Origin: Candidatus Nanoarchaeia archaeon
GTDB taxonomy: Archaea; Nanobdellota; Nanobdellia; Woesearchaeales; WJIZ01
Reading direction: 5' to 3'
Length of the DNA: 64,000 nucleotides
Assembly (NCBI GenBank): GCA_028279765.1
Contig: JANQND010000017.1
Coordinates: forward strand, 1-64,000
Part shown: piece by piece, positions 41,991 through 49,736 of the stretch
Position numbering within the stretch: position 1 is the first letter of the stretch
Layout of the letters: each line of letters starts with the position of its first letter
The notes under the pieces: model-generated
Told to the model about the DNA's origin: nothing
What the model saw: the letters and a program-made list of their open reading frames with translations, nothing else
The model's database searches: none
Position numbers and translations under genes: made by a program

Positions 41991-42458
41991 ATGAATATCA
42001 GAAAAGCAGCCCAAGAAGATGCTAAGGAAATTGGAACTGTCCTGAAAGAGAGTTACAATATTGACACTGTTGAGGAAGGCTCTTCGGTTTTTTTGAGTGA
42101 GCTGAAGAAAGAGATTCACTATATTGTTGCTGAGGAAGATGAAAAAATAATTGGTTTGGCTACCTGGTACATGCATGGTTTGACTAAGCATGGGCTTGCT
42201 GAGCTTGATCGTATTGCGGTACTGCCTGATTTTCGTGGGAAGGGTGTTTCTAAAGTATTATTTGATGCCTTGCTCTCAGATGCGAAGAAAGTGTATGAGG
42301 GTGATGGGAAGAAATTGCGTAAATTGTATCTGCTTACTCATGCTTCGAATGATCGGGCGCATGCATTTTATGAAAAGCTTGGCATGAAGCACGAGACCAC
42401 GCTCAAGAATCATTATTATAAGGATGAGGATGAGTGGGTGTATAGTATTTTTGTGTAG
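41991..42458 (+). CDS. GNAT-family N-acetyltransferase
   Basis: This 155-residue protein has the GNAT fold. The acetyl-CoA loop reads VLPDFRGKGVSKVL (R/Q-x-x-G-x-G form), the N-terminal MNIRKAAQEDAKEI is typical, and ASNDRAHAFYEKLGM matches motif B. The substrate is not evident. It starts 18 nt after glmS on the same strand, so it may acetylate glucosamine 6-phosphate on the way to UDP-GlcNAc; this is inference from position alone. Confidence 0.8.
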   Translation: MNIRKAAQEDAKEIGTVLKESYNIDTVEEGSSVFLSELKKEIHYIVAEEDEKIIGLATWYMHGLTKHGLAELDRIAVLPDFRGKGVSKVLFDALLSDAKKVYEGDGKKLRKLYLLTHASNDRAHAFYEKLGMKHETTLKNHYYKDEDEWVYSIFV

Positions 42459-42464
42459 AGTCTT

Positions 42465-43190
42465 CTACTTTATTTTTCTTACAAAGGAGAGAAACCCTGA
42501 ATGGCCTATCTGCTGAGAGCGTGGGCGCACTTTTCTCTCGTTTATTTCCCATTGGCGTTCTATAATTTCAATAGTTTCCAGGTAAAGAAATTCATCTTCC
42601 TTTTTTATTGCTGCTACAAAGTCCATGACTTGCGGGATTGTTGGCGAGTAGGATACGACGAATCCTCCGCTTTTGAGTGCTTTTTTTGCCGGCTCGATTG
42701 CGTCCCACGGGGAAGGAAGGTCTAAGGTTATGAGATCAACATTTTTTTCATCGATTCCTTTTGTTATGTCTTTATTTTTGATAGAGATATTTTTTAGTCC
42801 CAGTTTTTCGATGTTCTTCTTGACCAGTTTATAGAAATCTTCACGAATTTCATAGGTTGTTACCTGTTTTGTGATGTTTGCAAGCATCAGTGAGAGGGAG
42901 CCGGAGCCTGCCCCAGCATCAACTATTTTTGAGTTCTTTCCTATTCCTGTTTTTGTGATAATAGTACCAATGTCTTTGAGGGGGATAACCTGGGCTGATC
43001 GCTGGATTTTTTCATGCTGATCGATGAAGGAAGGGTCAATAACTGAGAATTCTTTGTTCGTGTTTGTGATTGCCTTGGATTTCCTGAGATCTTCTGCTTT
43101 GACGACACCGAACTGGCAGTGATAATCCTTAGCGCTGTCCCTCACAGAGAATTTTTTTCCATCTTTCGTATAGAGGATTTTGTCAATCAT
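42465..43190 (-). CDS. trmI: tRNA (adenine-57/58-N1) methyltransferase
   Basis: TrmI adds the N1-methyl group to A57/A58 in the T-loop of tRNA. The 241-residue form has the small N-terminal beta domain followed by a class I SAM fold with VDAGAGSGSLSLMLA, the family motif LDLPSPWDAI and a C-terminal RQWEINERKVRPRSQQIGHSGFL. The ATG at MIDKILYTK is chosen because a TATATATAT box at about 43211-43219 lies 25 nt upstream of it; an earlier in-frame start falls beyond the box. It is divergent from the tRNA-Arg gene. Confidence 0.92.
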   Translation of the reverse strand: MIDKILYTKDGKKFSVRDSAKDYHCQFGVVKAEDLRKSKAITNTNKEFSVIDPSFIDQHEKIQRSAQVIPLKDIGTIITKTGIGKNSKIVDAGAGSGSLSLMLANITKQVTTYEIREDFYKLVKKNIEKLGLKNISIKNKDITKGIDEKNVDLITLDLPSPWDAIEPAKKALKSGGFVVSYSPTIPQVMDFVAAIKKEDEFLYLETIEIIERQWEINERKVRPRSQQIGHSGFLSFVRKIK

Positions 43191-43270
43191 ATGATTGAGA
43201 TCGTATTTTTGTATATATATCTTTGTAATTCCGACACTTTTAAAAAACAAGTAAGAATCTTATAGAGTAA

Positions 43271-43406
43271 GGCCCTATAGCCCAGTCTGGATAAGGCGAC
43301 TATGGGATGCATTGCATCTTATCGCTAGAGCCTTCTAAGCTGAGAAGTTTAGGAAGTTATCCTGACTTCGCTGAATAGATCCTGGGTTCGAATCCCAGTA
43401 GGGCCA
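43271..43406 (+). tRNA. tRNA-Arg (UCU) with two introns in the anticodon stem
   Basis: The mature 75-nt tRNA comes from three exons: 43271-43300, 43329-43342 and 43376-43406. Acceptor GGCCCTA/TAGGGCC, T-arm CTGGG/CCCAG with TTCGAAT, and variable loop AGATC are canonical. Joining the exons gives the anticodon stem ACAGC/GCTGT around loop CTTCTAA, anticodon TCT. Intron 1 (28 nt, 43301-43328, between positions 28 and 29) shows a bulge-helix-bulge: central helix GGCG/CGCT, three-base bulges and a 9-bp intron stem. Intron 2 (33 nt, 43343-43375, between 42 and 43) shows a 5-bp stem GAAGT/ACTTC and a weaker central helix AGC/GCT. A TTTTAAAA box at about 43237-43244 precedes the gene. Confidence 0.88.
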
Positions 43407-43425
43407 TTCTTTCCTTCTAATTGCC

Positions 43426-44526
43426 TCAAGGCAGCCAAGTCTTTTGATCCTTAATCTTCTGTGGAAGATATTTCTCAACTACAAAGTTGAGTCCCCACTT
43501 AGCTAATGCCTGCTGCTCTGCCCTTACTTTCATGGTTGCCATTTGCTTCATGGCTTTTTGCCAGGGCTTGTGGTGAATCATGAATGGATCATTCTTGACC
43601 GCATCCTTGATACGCTTAATGTCCACATCCTTCAGAGGATGGGTCGGGAGCTTGTAGTCAATGATATCCTGCGGTGTGACTCCAATAAACTTTGCGTTGG
43701 GAACACAAAAGAACTCATTGATATGTGCTGCATTTCCTGATCCTACCTTGAGCGTTCTATAGATATTTGCGAATCCATAGGGATCACCGTCAGTGAATAC
43801 ATAGACCGGTAGCTTCATCTCGTCACTGAGTTTTCGGATAAATCGCCTGCATGCCCTGGTTGGCACTCCGCCCAGACTGATAAGAATGCAATTTGCTTTT
43901 TTCCAGTAATTATGCTTTACCAGCCTTTGAAACATACCCGCGGTTTCAATGGCAAGAATGAATTTTGCATTGGTTTGGAATTTAAGCTCTTCTACAGAGC
44001 TAGGTATGGAATATGCTCCTGATCCAAACTTGGTGCAATCAATCTTGATTTCTTTTCCTGTTTCCGGATCCTTGTCGATAACGATTAGTTTTCCTGCAAT
44101 GTCTCCCCCTTTTTCTTCAGGAATGAAGCCAATCTGCTCACGGTTGACCTGAATCATTGCCTCAACATCATCCATGACGGTATCGGACTCCGGCTGGGAA
44201 TCGAATCGTGCATCTCCCCAGTTCTTGCTCACATAGTATGCTTCTCTCTTGGTTGCAATATCATCGGTATCTACTAACTCTTTTGAGAGTCCCATCATTC
44301 TGAGAGTCTGGGCAAAGGTTTTCACCGAAGAGGCAGTCAGTGTTCGCTCCTTCATTTTTCCGGTGAGTTCGAAGTATCCGTCCTTAGGATCATACTTTAC
44401 GTTAGATAAGGCCCTGAGAGGCATATCAACGGTGGGCTGTTTTTTCTTGAGAATGGATTTATAGATATTGTCAGCAATAGTTTTGATGCCATCCACAGCG
44501 CCTTGTCGTTTCTTTTTTGCAGCCAT
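43426..44526 (-). CDS. top6A: DNA topoisomerase VI subunit A
   Basis: Top6A is the DNA-cleaving subunit of the archaeal type IIB topoisomerase and a relative of Spo11. The 366-residue protein has a CAP-like domain with the tyrosine pair in TKREAYYVSKNW (about Y97/Y98) and a Toprim domain with E in AIETAGMF and the metal motif YVFTDGDPYGF (DxD). It is adjacent to top6B, 1 nt apart, in the order KH protein, top6B, top6A. Together with top6B it relaxes and decatenates DNA. Confidence 0.95.
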   Translation of the reverse strand: MAAKKKRQGAVDGIKTIADNIYKSILKKKQPTVDMPLRALSNVKYDPKDGYFELTGKMKERTLTASSVKTFAQTLRMMGLSKELVDTDDIATKREAYYVSKNWGDARFDSQPESDTVMDDVEAMIQVNREQIGFIPEEKGGDIAGKLIVIDKDPETGKEIKIDCTKFGSGAYSIPSSVEELKFQTNAKFILAIETAGMFQRLVKHNYWKKANCILISLGGVPTRACRRFIRKLSDEMKLPVYVFTDGDPYGFANIYRTLKVGSGNAAHINEFFCVPNAKFIGVTPQDIIDYKLPTHPLKDVDIKRIKDAVKNDPFMIHHKPWQKAMKQMATMKVRAEQQALAKWGLNFVVEKYLPQKIKDQKTWLP

Positions 44527-44527
44527 T

Positions 44528-46285
44528 TTATTTGTCCTCCGTCAGCTTCTGCTGCTTGTCCGATTGTTCCTTTGGTTCAGATTTGGATTTGGATTTCTTT
44601 TCCTTGGTTTTTTCCTGCTTTTCTTCTTTGCTTTCTGATTCGCCTGATTCTTCCTCTCCTTTTTCGTCTTTTCCGATAGCAGCAAGCTCTGGATCGTAAT
44701 CGGGATTGTCAACCCCGATTTTCTCGAGCTCTCCTCCTCTGCTGGACTGCAAAATTATGTGAAGATGCTCTTTTATTTTCTCTTCATCTTTTACTCCCAG
44801 GATTTCCTTTAATGATTCTACAATGTGCGGAATAAAAATCTGGATGTAATCGCGTTTTTTGGATTCTGCAAGGATTCTTTTCTTTTTTCCTACGTAGGAC
44901 ATTAATTTTCTTCCTACTTCCTGCAGGGCAAGCTTGATTTCCTTGATAATTTCCGGATAGTGTGCCAAAGCCTCCTTACTCTCTGAGGTAAAGGGAACCC
45001 ATACCGATGCGATACTGATAACAACGGTAGCAGGCCCTACCGGTAGAGCACCTTTGCTTTGATTTAATCCGTAATTTCGCCAGGTTGTTGAGAGCATGGA
45101 TTTTGTGGTTGCGCATGCGCCCTGCTGATAGAGCAGAGGAACCCTGTTTGCATATCGCAGCAGTCGAATAGTGCCATCTGCAGGCTGCTCTCCACCATAG
45201 GCAATACCTGCCTCGACGATGAAAGGATTTCCCCGATAGACTGATGGCGGCCTTGTGGTAGTGCAGTAAAATTCTGCGTTGATCTCTTTTCTGAGGCCTT
45301 TTTCCAGTAGATCTGCTCCAATCGGCGAGATGCAGTCTGTGGGAGGTGCAATGATTTTGGTTTTCTTTATTCCCTCTACGAGCTGTTCTACCATCTCTCT
45401 GGTCATGGCTGCTGGCTTGGTGTTTGAAAGCAGGGCAGCATTTTCGCAGACTTGCTTTGCTGTTCCCGAGCCTACCCTTGAGAATTCATTGGTAAGAAAG
45501 GACTGCAATGTTTTGTTCTCAGTAAATTTAAGCATTCTTTGGAGAACCCCGAGTTCTACTCCGTAAGGGTGCGGCTTGATTTCTACAGGCTTTGGAGGAT
45601 GCTTATCCGTTACCCTCGTAAAGACGAACTGTTCTGCTTTCGGGTTCGTATAGATAATGGTTACATGGGGATTGACAATTGCCGTTTCTTTGAGGTACTC
45701 ATCAATCGATTGAGAGCCCTGCTGATAAGACCCTTCTAATTCCAGCTCGATCTTTGTTCCGTGATCCTTTTTCCATTCCTTGTCTGTTTCTTTAAGAATA
45801 TCCGGCTTGTTTTTAGTAGTGTCTATGTGCAACTCATAGTAGTGGGCTGGCTCATTGGGATGAATCTTAGAGGTGATCCTTGCCGGCTTTCCGGTGGTGA
45901 GCTGCGCATACATTGCTGCTGCAGAGATACCGATTCCCTGTTGTCCTCTGGTTTGAGAGAGCTTGAAGAATTTGCTTCCGTATAATAGTTTTGCAAAAAT
46001 CTTTGGGACCTGGGATTTAATGATTCCCGGCCCGTTGTCTTCAATGGATACCTTGAAGCGATCATTTCCTAAGTCTACAATGTCTACCACAATTTCCGGC
46101 AGAATATCTGCTTCTTCACAGGCATCCAGGCTATTGTCCACTGCTTCTTTGATCGTGGTCATGAGTGACTTTCTTTTATTGTCAAAACCAAGCAAGTGCC
46201 GATTTCGTGCAAAAAATTCTGCAACGCCGATGTCTCTATGTTTTTTTGCTAATTGATGTGCTTTTGTTGAACTCTCTTTAGCCAT
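44528..46285 (-). CDS. top6B: DNA topoisomerase VI subunit B
   Basis: Top6B is the ATPase subunit. The 585-residue protein has the GHKL nucleotide-binding domain (N-box ILMTT.KEAVDNSLDACEE, DNGPGI, and GQQGIGISAAAMYAQLTTGK), an H2TH-like middle domain and a transducer domain with the switch lysine region (QSKGALPVGPATV). The C-terminal 60 residues are a highly charged Lys/Glu/Ser tail. The ATG at 46285 is preferred to a GTG 12 nt upstream that would overlap the KH gene. It lies 1 nt after the KH gene's stop. Confidence 0.95.
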   Translation of the reverse strand: MAKESSTKAHQLAKKHRDIGVAEFFARNRHLLGFDNKRKSLMTTIKEAVDNSLDACEEADILPEIVVDIVDLGNDRFKVSIEDNGPGIIKSQVPKIFAKLLYGSKFFKLSQTRGQQGIGISAAAMYAQLTTGKPARITSKIHPNEPAHYYELHIDTTKNKPDILKETDKEWKKDHGTKIELELEGSYQQGSQSIDEYLKETAIVNPHVTIIYTNPKAEQFVFTRVTDKHPPKPVEIKPHPYGVELGVLQRMLKFTENKTLQSFLTNEFSRVGSGTAKQVCENAALLSNTKPAAMTREMVEQLVEGIKKTKIIAPPTDCISPIGADLLEKGLRKEINAEFYCTTTRPPSVYRGNPFIVEAGIAYGGEQPADGTIRLLRYANRVPLLYQQGACATTKSMLSTTWRNYGLNQSKGALPVGPATVVISIASVWVPFTSESKEALAHYPEIIKEIKLALQEVGRKLMSYVGKKKRILAESKKRDYIQIFIPHIVESLKEILGVKDEEKIKEHLHIILQSSRGGELEKIGVDNPDYDPELAAIGKDEKGEEESGESESKEEKQEKTKEKKSKSKSEPKEQSDKQQKLTEDK

Positions 46286-46286
46286 G

Positions 46287-46835
46287 TTATTCTTCACCTT
46301 TCAACTCTTTTATTTTCATTGCTCTTCTTCGTTTTTCCAGCCATTTGTAGACTGATGAGTGTGTGGATCCCTCAATAATCATTTCTACTGCTTTTCTGGC
46401 AATACCTACGTTTTCTGTCTCTCCAATGATAGCGACGGTTTTTCCGTATACGGAAAGATAGGTTTCGGTGAGATCTTCAATGATTTTTCTCGTTTTTCCT
46501 TCTTTTCCGATAATTCTTCCCTTAACTCTTAACTGTGAATTTTTTGATTTTCCTATTTCATCAGTTAAACTGATCAATTCGAAGGAATAGTCTACTTTTA
46601 GTAAGAGGGTAGCGATTTCCGGGTTGAATCCCCTGCCGACTGCGGTGATGACTTCTTTTGCCGTATAGATGCCTAGTCCATCCTCTCCCTGGATGGTGAT
46701 ATCTCCCTCGTGAGAATCTATTTCGAGAACCGTTTTCGTCGCAGTTTCTATTTCTTTTTTGGTTTCTCCTGCTTTTCCAATGAGTACTGCGATTCTCTCT
46801 TTTGGAATTTTTAACTCGTATTGCAGCTCTTCCAT
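46287..46835 (-). CDS. KH-domain rRNA-processing protein (aDim2/Pno1-like)
   Basis: This 182-residue protein has two KH domains: the first with IAVLIGKAGETKKEIE (about 13-30) and the second with VKGRIIGKEGKTRKIIEDLT (about 100-125), plus the conserved region YGKTVAIIGETENVGIARKAVEMI. It matches archaeal Dim2, which binds the 3' end of pre-16S rRNA during small-subunit maturation. Rio1, its functional partner, is the next gene upstream on the same strand, separated by an inverted-repeat element. It leads the top6B-top6A operon. Confidence 0.88.
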   Translation of the reverse strand: MEELQYELKIPKERIAVLIGKAGETKKEIETATKTVLEIDSHEGDITIQGEDGLGIYTAKEVITAVGRGFNPEIATLLLKVDYSFELISLTDEIGKSKNSQLRVKGRIIGKEGKTRKIIEDLTETYLSVYGKTVAIIGETENVGIARKAVEMIIEGSTHSSVYKWLEKRRRAMKIKELKGEE

Positions 46836-46891
46836 GTTTTTTTGAAACTTTGGTTTTGTTTTTATAAGTTATTATTTGCTGTGCATTGTTT

Positions 46892-47026
46892 TAGCAACAA
46901 TAATGAGGGTAGACGCTCAAGCTTTGCTTGAGCTATGGCTTACCCCGACGGGGGCTGAATTTGCTAAAGTAAATTCAACTTCGCCCGAGCGAAGTTGCCC
47001 CTAAGCCATCTACGTCATTGTTGCTA
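46892..47026. repeat. inverted-repeat element with four hairpins, copy 1
   Basis: TAGCAACAATAATG (46892-46905) is answered by CATTGTTGCTA (47016-47026). Inside lie four consecutive hairpins: GCTCAAGC/GCTTGAGC (46915-46933), CCCC/GGGG (46943-46953), TGAATTT/AAATTCA (46956-46977) and CAACTTCGC/GCGAAGTTG (46976-46997). Further short copies of the end word flank it on both sides. It lies between the KH and rio1 genes, in transcribed or terminator space. No ORF is present. A second element with the same ends is at 57680-57876. Confidence 0.65.
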
Positions 47027-47060
47027 GATGCCTACGCCATTGTTTTGCTAATGGTATTTA

Positions 47061-47762
47061 TTATTTCATAATATATTCCTTAACTTCTTTGAGATCCTTT
47101 TTAAGTCCTATCTTCTTGAAAAACTGAATACAGTTTTTAATGTCTCGCTCAAGGAACTCATCTGATCTTGAGATTGACGTAGGAGAGCATTGTGAAAAGT
47201 CGATAAACACCGGATGCTCGTTGTGATTGAGAATGTTGAAGGGTGAGAGGTCTGCGTGAACAAGGCCTGCTTTGTAGAGTTTCTTGATATAGTCCATTGT
47301 TTCCTGAAAGAATTTTTCGGGATTTTTTGGGGGACTGTCCTTGAGCTTTGGAGCAGCTGCTGCCTCACCAATATGCTCCATTAAAAGAATGTTATTGGTG
47401 AAATGCAGGGGTGTGGGGACGTTGATTTGTGCCTGGCGCGCTTTCAGCAGGTTTCGGAATTCTCTTTGTACCCAGGCAAAGATGATTTTTCGCTTTTTTC
47501 CTTTTAGATGAACATATCTTGGGTCTTCTTTGATGTAATCATACATTTTGTTGAAATCGCACGTCTCCAGGCGATAGATCTTTACCATTATCTTTCCTTC
47601 TTCTGTTTTAGCAGAGAATACATTTGCTTCTTTGCCGATTGAGATGGGTGATTCCAACCCGAGAAACTGGCCCTGGGAGATTAATCTAAAGAGATTACGA
47701 TTGGTAAACTCATCAAATACGTTATGCATCGTCTTGAATTTTTCCCTGGTTTTTTTTGCCAT
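47061..47762 (-). CDS. rio1: Rio1-type atypical protein kinase/ATPase
   Basis: Rio1 acts in the last steps of small ribosomal subunit maturation. The 233-residue protein contains the RIO core: a nucleotide loop near SIGKEANVFSA, the lysine in KIMVKIYRLETCDF, hinge region LLMEHIGE, the catalytic loop GLVHADLSPFNIL with the catalytic Asp, and the metal-binding Asp in VFIDFSQ. It is shorter than average, with a minimal N-terminal domain. Its neighbour the KH/aDim2-like protein belongs to the same pathway. A TTTATAAAAC box (about 47783-47792) lies 25 nt upstream. Confidence 0.93.
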   Translation of the reverse strand: MAKKTREKFKTMHNVFDEFTNRNLFRLISQGQFLGLESPISIGKEANVFSAKTEEGKIMVKIYRLETCDFNKMYDYIKEDPRYVHLKGKKRKIIFAWVQREFRNLLKARQAQINVPTPLHFTNNILLMEHIGEAAAAPKLKDSPPKNPEKFFQETMDYIKKLYKAGLVHADLSPFNILNHNEHPVFIDFSQCSPTSISRSDEFLERDIKNCIQFFKKIGLKKDLKEVKEYIMK

Positions 47763-48141
47763 TGGGTTTGCTAAGTGATGCGGAGTTTATAAAACTGCGT
47801 GAGATTTTGTCAAGGACTTATGGGTTCTTGAACACTACTCATATCGCCAGCTACTGAGCTGGCGACATTCTTAGTATTAACTACTCTGGAATAGTTATAA
47901 AATCAAAACCTTTAAATAGTCCGTTATCTTTCTGATAATTCACCTCTTTTTCCCTAGCGAGGCTTCTTCGGAGGTCTTGCCAGGGTTTTTTCCTATCGTT
48001 TTTCTGGCTTTATTGCAGTAAACCAATATCTTTTTAAATTTGAAATGTATCCTTTTATTTAGCATATTAGTAGACAAATAATACTTATATGGGCTTAAAA
48101 AGGCCTATTTTGCCTTAAATTTAGATTATATTTGCAAAATA
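47763..48141. other. intergenic region with two strong hairpins
   Basis: This 379-nt gap between divergently transcribed rio1 and the 5S rRNA gene holds no plausible protein gene. It contains a perfect 8-bp hairpin TCGCCAGC/GCTGGCGA (47844-47865), a TATA-like CTTTAAATAG (about 47910-47919) followed by a long UUCG-capped hairpin with a T tract (47952-47991), and the TATA box of the 5S gene (GATTATATTT, about 48124-48133). A palindromic GGCTTAAAAAGGCC lies near 48092-48105. Confidence 0.5.
47935..47991 (+). ncRNA. candidate small RNA ending in a UUCG-capped hairpin
   Basis: A TATA-like CTTTAAATAG lies about 25 nt before position 47935. The hairpin at 47952-47985 has 15 positions per arm with a single A-C mismatch and a few G-U pairs, and is capped by C(TTCG)G. 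It is followed at once by six T residues, as in an intrinsic terminator. No + strand gene precedes it, so an independent RNA of about 57 nt is the simplest reading. Near its 5' end lies CACCTC, complementary to Shine-Dalgarno sequences. Confidence 0.4.
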
Positions 48142-48254
48142 CGGCCCGTCACGAGAGTACTCAATGGAACCACGCTAAAATCTCCGAAAGGGGACGTTTA
48201 AGCTTCTGCTTGAATGGCAACGTGATGAGCTTGGGAGTTAGTGCTGCGGGCCTC
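48142..48254 (+). rRNA. rrf: 5S ribosomal RNA
   Basis: Helix I is GGCCCG (48143-48148) with CGGGCC (48247-48252). The loop C region CTCCGAA and helix III with its two-base bulge (GG-AC-GTT, then TAAGC) match the conserved 5S core (CCGAAC...GG-AA-GTTAAGC). The 3' part GGGAGTTAGTGCTGCGGGCC matches the usual GGGAGAGTAGG...GCC end. A TATA box (about 48124-48133) predicts a transcript start at 48142-48143. It is isolated from 16S and 23S genes in this window, as in many small archaeal genomes. Confidence 0.8.
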
Positions 48255-48267
48255 AATTTATTTTAGA

Positions 48268-48369
48268 GCAATGTGGGATTGCACCAAATCATATTTATTA
48301 TTCATGTGTAATGAGGGATTTTTCCTCTTAGTATTAAAGTACAGTGCGGGTGTGCACTAGGTCCTACTT
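48268..48369 (+). ncRNA. structured region between 5S rRNA and dnaG
   Basis: Three hairpins follow the 5S gene: GCAAT/ATTGC (48268-48282), GAGG/CCTC around 48313-48327, and a nested stem AAGTA-AGTGC/GCACT-TACTT (48337-48369). A TATA-like CCTATAAGG (48380-48388) for dnaG lies downstream, so the structures precede the dnaG transcript. They could be a small RNA, a 5S processing tail or a terminator array. Identity unknown. Confidence 0.35.
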
Positions 48370-48462
48370 GTTCTGAATGCCCTATAAGGAAATTGTTTGT
48401 CTTATACTGAAAGCATCGTTGGAGATGTTTTCAGCAACAACAGAAAACTGGAGGAAAGAAAA

Positions 48463-49734
48463 ATGGGAAAAATAAGCCCCGTATCCGCAAAATATATTGT
48501 TCATGCAAACATCACGATTGAGGGAGTCGTAGATCGACCTGATGTCATTGGAGCTATTTTTGGCCAGACTGAGGGACTCCTTGGCGCTGACCTTGAGCTT
48601 CGAGAGCTTCAGAGAAGTGGAAGAATCGGAAGAATTGAAGTACTGACAGACACTAAAAGTGGTAAGACTGCAGGAAAAATCCTGATTCCGTCTTCACTGG
48701 ACAAGGCTGAGACTGCAATTATTGCCGCTGCCCTTGAGATTATTCAAAGGATCGGCCCTTGCAATGCAAAGATTGTCATTGAGAAGATTGAAGATGTACG
48801 AATCAGTAAGAGAAAATTCGTTATTGATCGGGCAAAGGTACTCCTGAGAGAGTTGATGGATAAGTCCATTCCAGATTCACAGGAGCTTGCAGATGAGGTT
48901 GCGTATTCTGTTCGTGTAATGGAGATTACCGAGTATGGGAAAGAGCGACTTCCTGCCGGACCACAGGTTGATGAATCTGATGAGATTATGGTTGTAGAGG
49001 GAAGAGCTGATGTGATCAATCTTTTGAAGCATGGGTTCAAGAATGCTATTGCCATGAATGGAACGAACATGCCTGAGACTATCGCTCAGCTAAGTAAGAC
49101 AAAAACGGTTACTTTGTTTGTTGATGGTGATAGAGGAGGAAACCTTATCATTAAGGAAGTCACCGAGAGAGCAGAGATTGATTTTGTCTGCCGGGCACCT
49201 GATGGAAAAGAGGTCGAGGAAATTACTAAGAAAGAAATTCATAACTCGATTCGATCCAAGATGTCCGCTGAGCAAGCAAAACTGGAGCTTGCAAGCAAGA
49301 CAGAGTCTGATAATGCCAGGCCATCGCGATCTCAGCAGAATAATTCTAATGCTAGCCGTGGAAACAGATACCAGCAAAACAGCGGGCAGTCACAGCAGCG
49401 ATCTTCAGGATCACCGCGCTTTGCCCGTAAAGTGGAAATGAAGAATGAAGAGAAGAAAGTTTTTTCTCGCATGCTTGAAAACCTTGTTGGTACCCGTGGA
49501 GCTCAGGTGCTGGATAATAAACTCAATGTGCTTGGAAAGGTTCCAATCACTGAACTGGAGTCCAGCATGAAAAGCCTCGGCAAAGGAATCTATGCAATCG
49601 TTTTTGATGGCATCATCGAGAGTAACCTTGCCAAAGCAGCTGAGCGCTCAGAAGTCAAGTTCCTGATTGGTATGGACAGCAAAGTCAAGCCAAACGAGAG
49701 CAAGATCGGTATCTTTACGGTTAATCAGTTGTAA
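48463..49734 (+). CDS. dnaG: archaeal DnaG-type primase/exosome subunit
   Basis: Archaeal DnaG is a Toprim protein linked to primer synthesis and to the RNA exosome. The 423-residue protein has an N-terminal alpha-beta region (VSAKYIVHANITIEGVVDRPDVIGAIFGQTEGLLG), the Toprim motifs MVVEGRADV and LFVDGDRGG (about 185-235), a Gln/Ser/Asn-rich low-complexity linker (about 285-325) and a conserved C-terminal domain. The ATG at 48463 follows a GGAGG Shine-Dalgarno at about 48450-48454. With a TATA at 48380-48388 this gives a 50-nt leader, unlike the leaderless neighbours. An in-frame TTG at 48397 is rejected. Confidence 0.95.
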   Translation: MGKISPVSAKYIVHANITIEGVVDRPDVIGAIFGQTEGLLGADLELRELQRSGRIGRIEVLTDTKSGKTAGKILIPSSLDKAETAIIAAALEIIQRIGPCNAKIVIEKIEDVRISKRKFVIDRAKVLLRELMDKSIPDSQELADEVAYSVRVMEITEYGKERLPAGPQVDESDEIMVVEGRADVINLLKHGFKNAIAMNGTNMPETIAQLSKTKTVTLFVDGDRGGNLIIKEVTERAEIDFVCRAPDGKEVEEITKKEIHNSIRSKMSAEQAKLELASKTESDNARPSRSQQNNSNASRGNRYQQNSGQSQQRSSGSPRFARKVEMKNEEKKVFSRMLENLVGTRGAQVLDNKLNVLGKVPITELESSMKSLGKGIYAIVFDGIIESNLAKAAERSEVKFLIGMDSKVKPNESKIGIFTVNQL

Positions 49735-49736
49735 TT

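Noticed and set aside
43301-43375. Single intron at the usual 37/38 site of tRNA-Arg
   Set aside because: No single excision restores a paired anticodon stem; two excisions give a perfect cloverleaf with bulge-helix-bulge support.
48397-48462. TTG start extending DnaG by 22 residues
   Set aside because: A GGAGG Shine-Dalgarno precedes the ATG at 48463 and the conserved region begins there.
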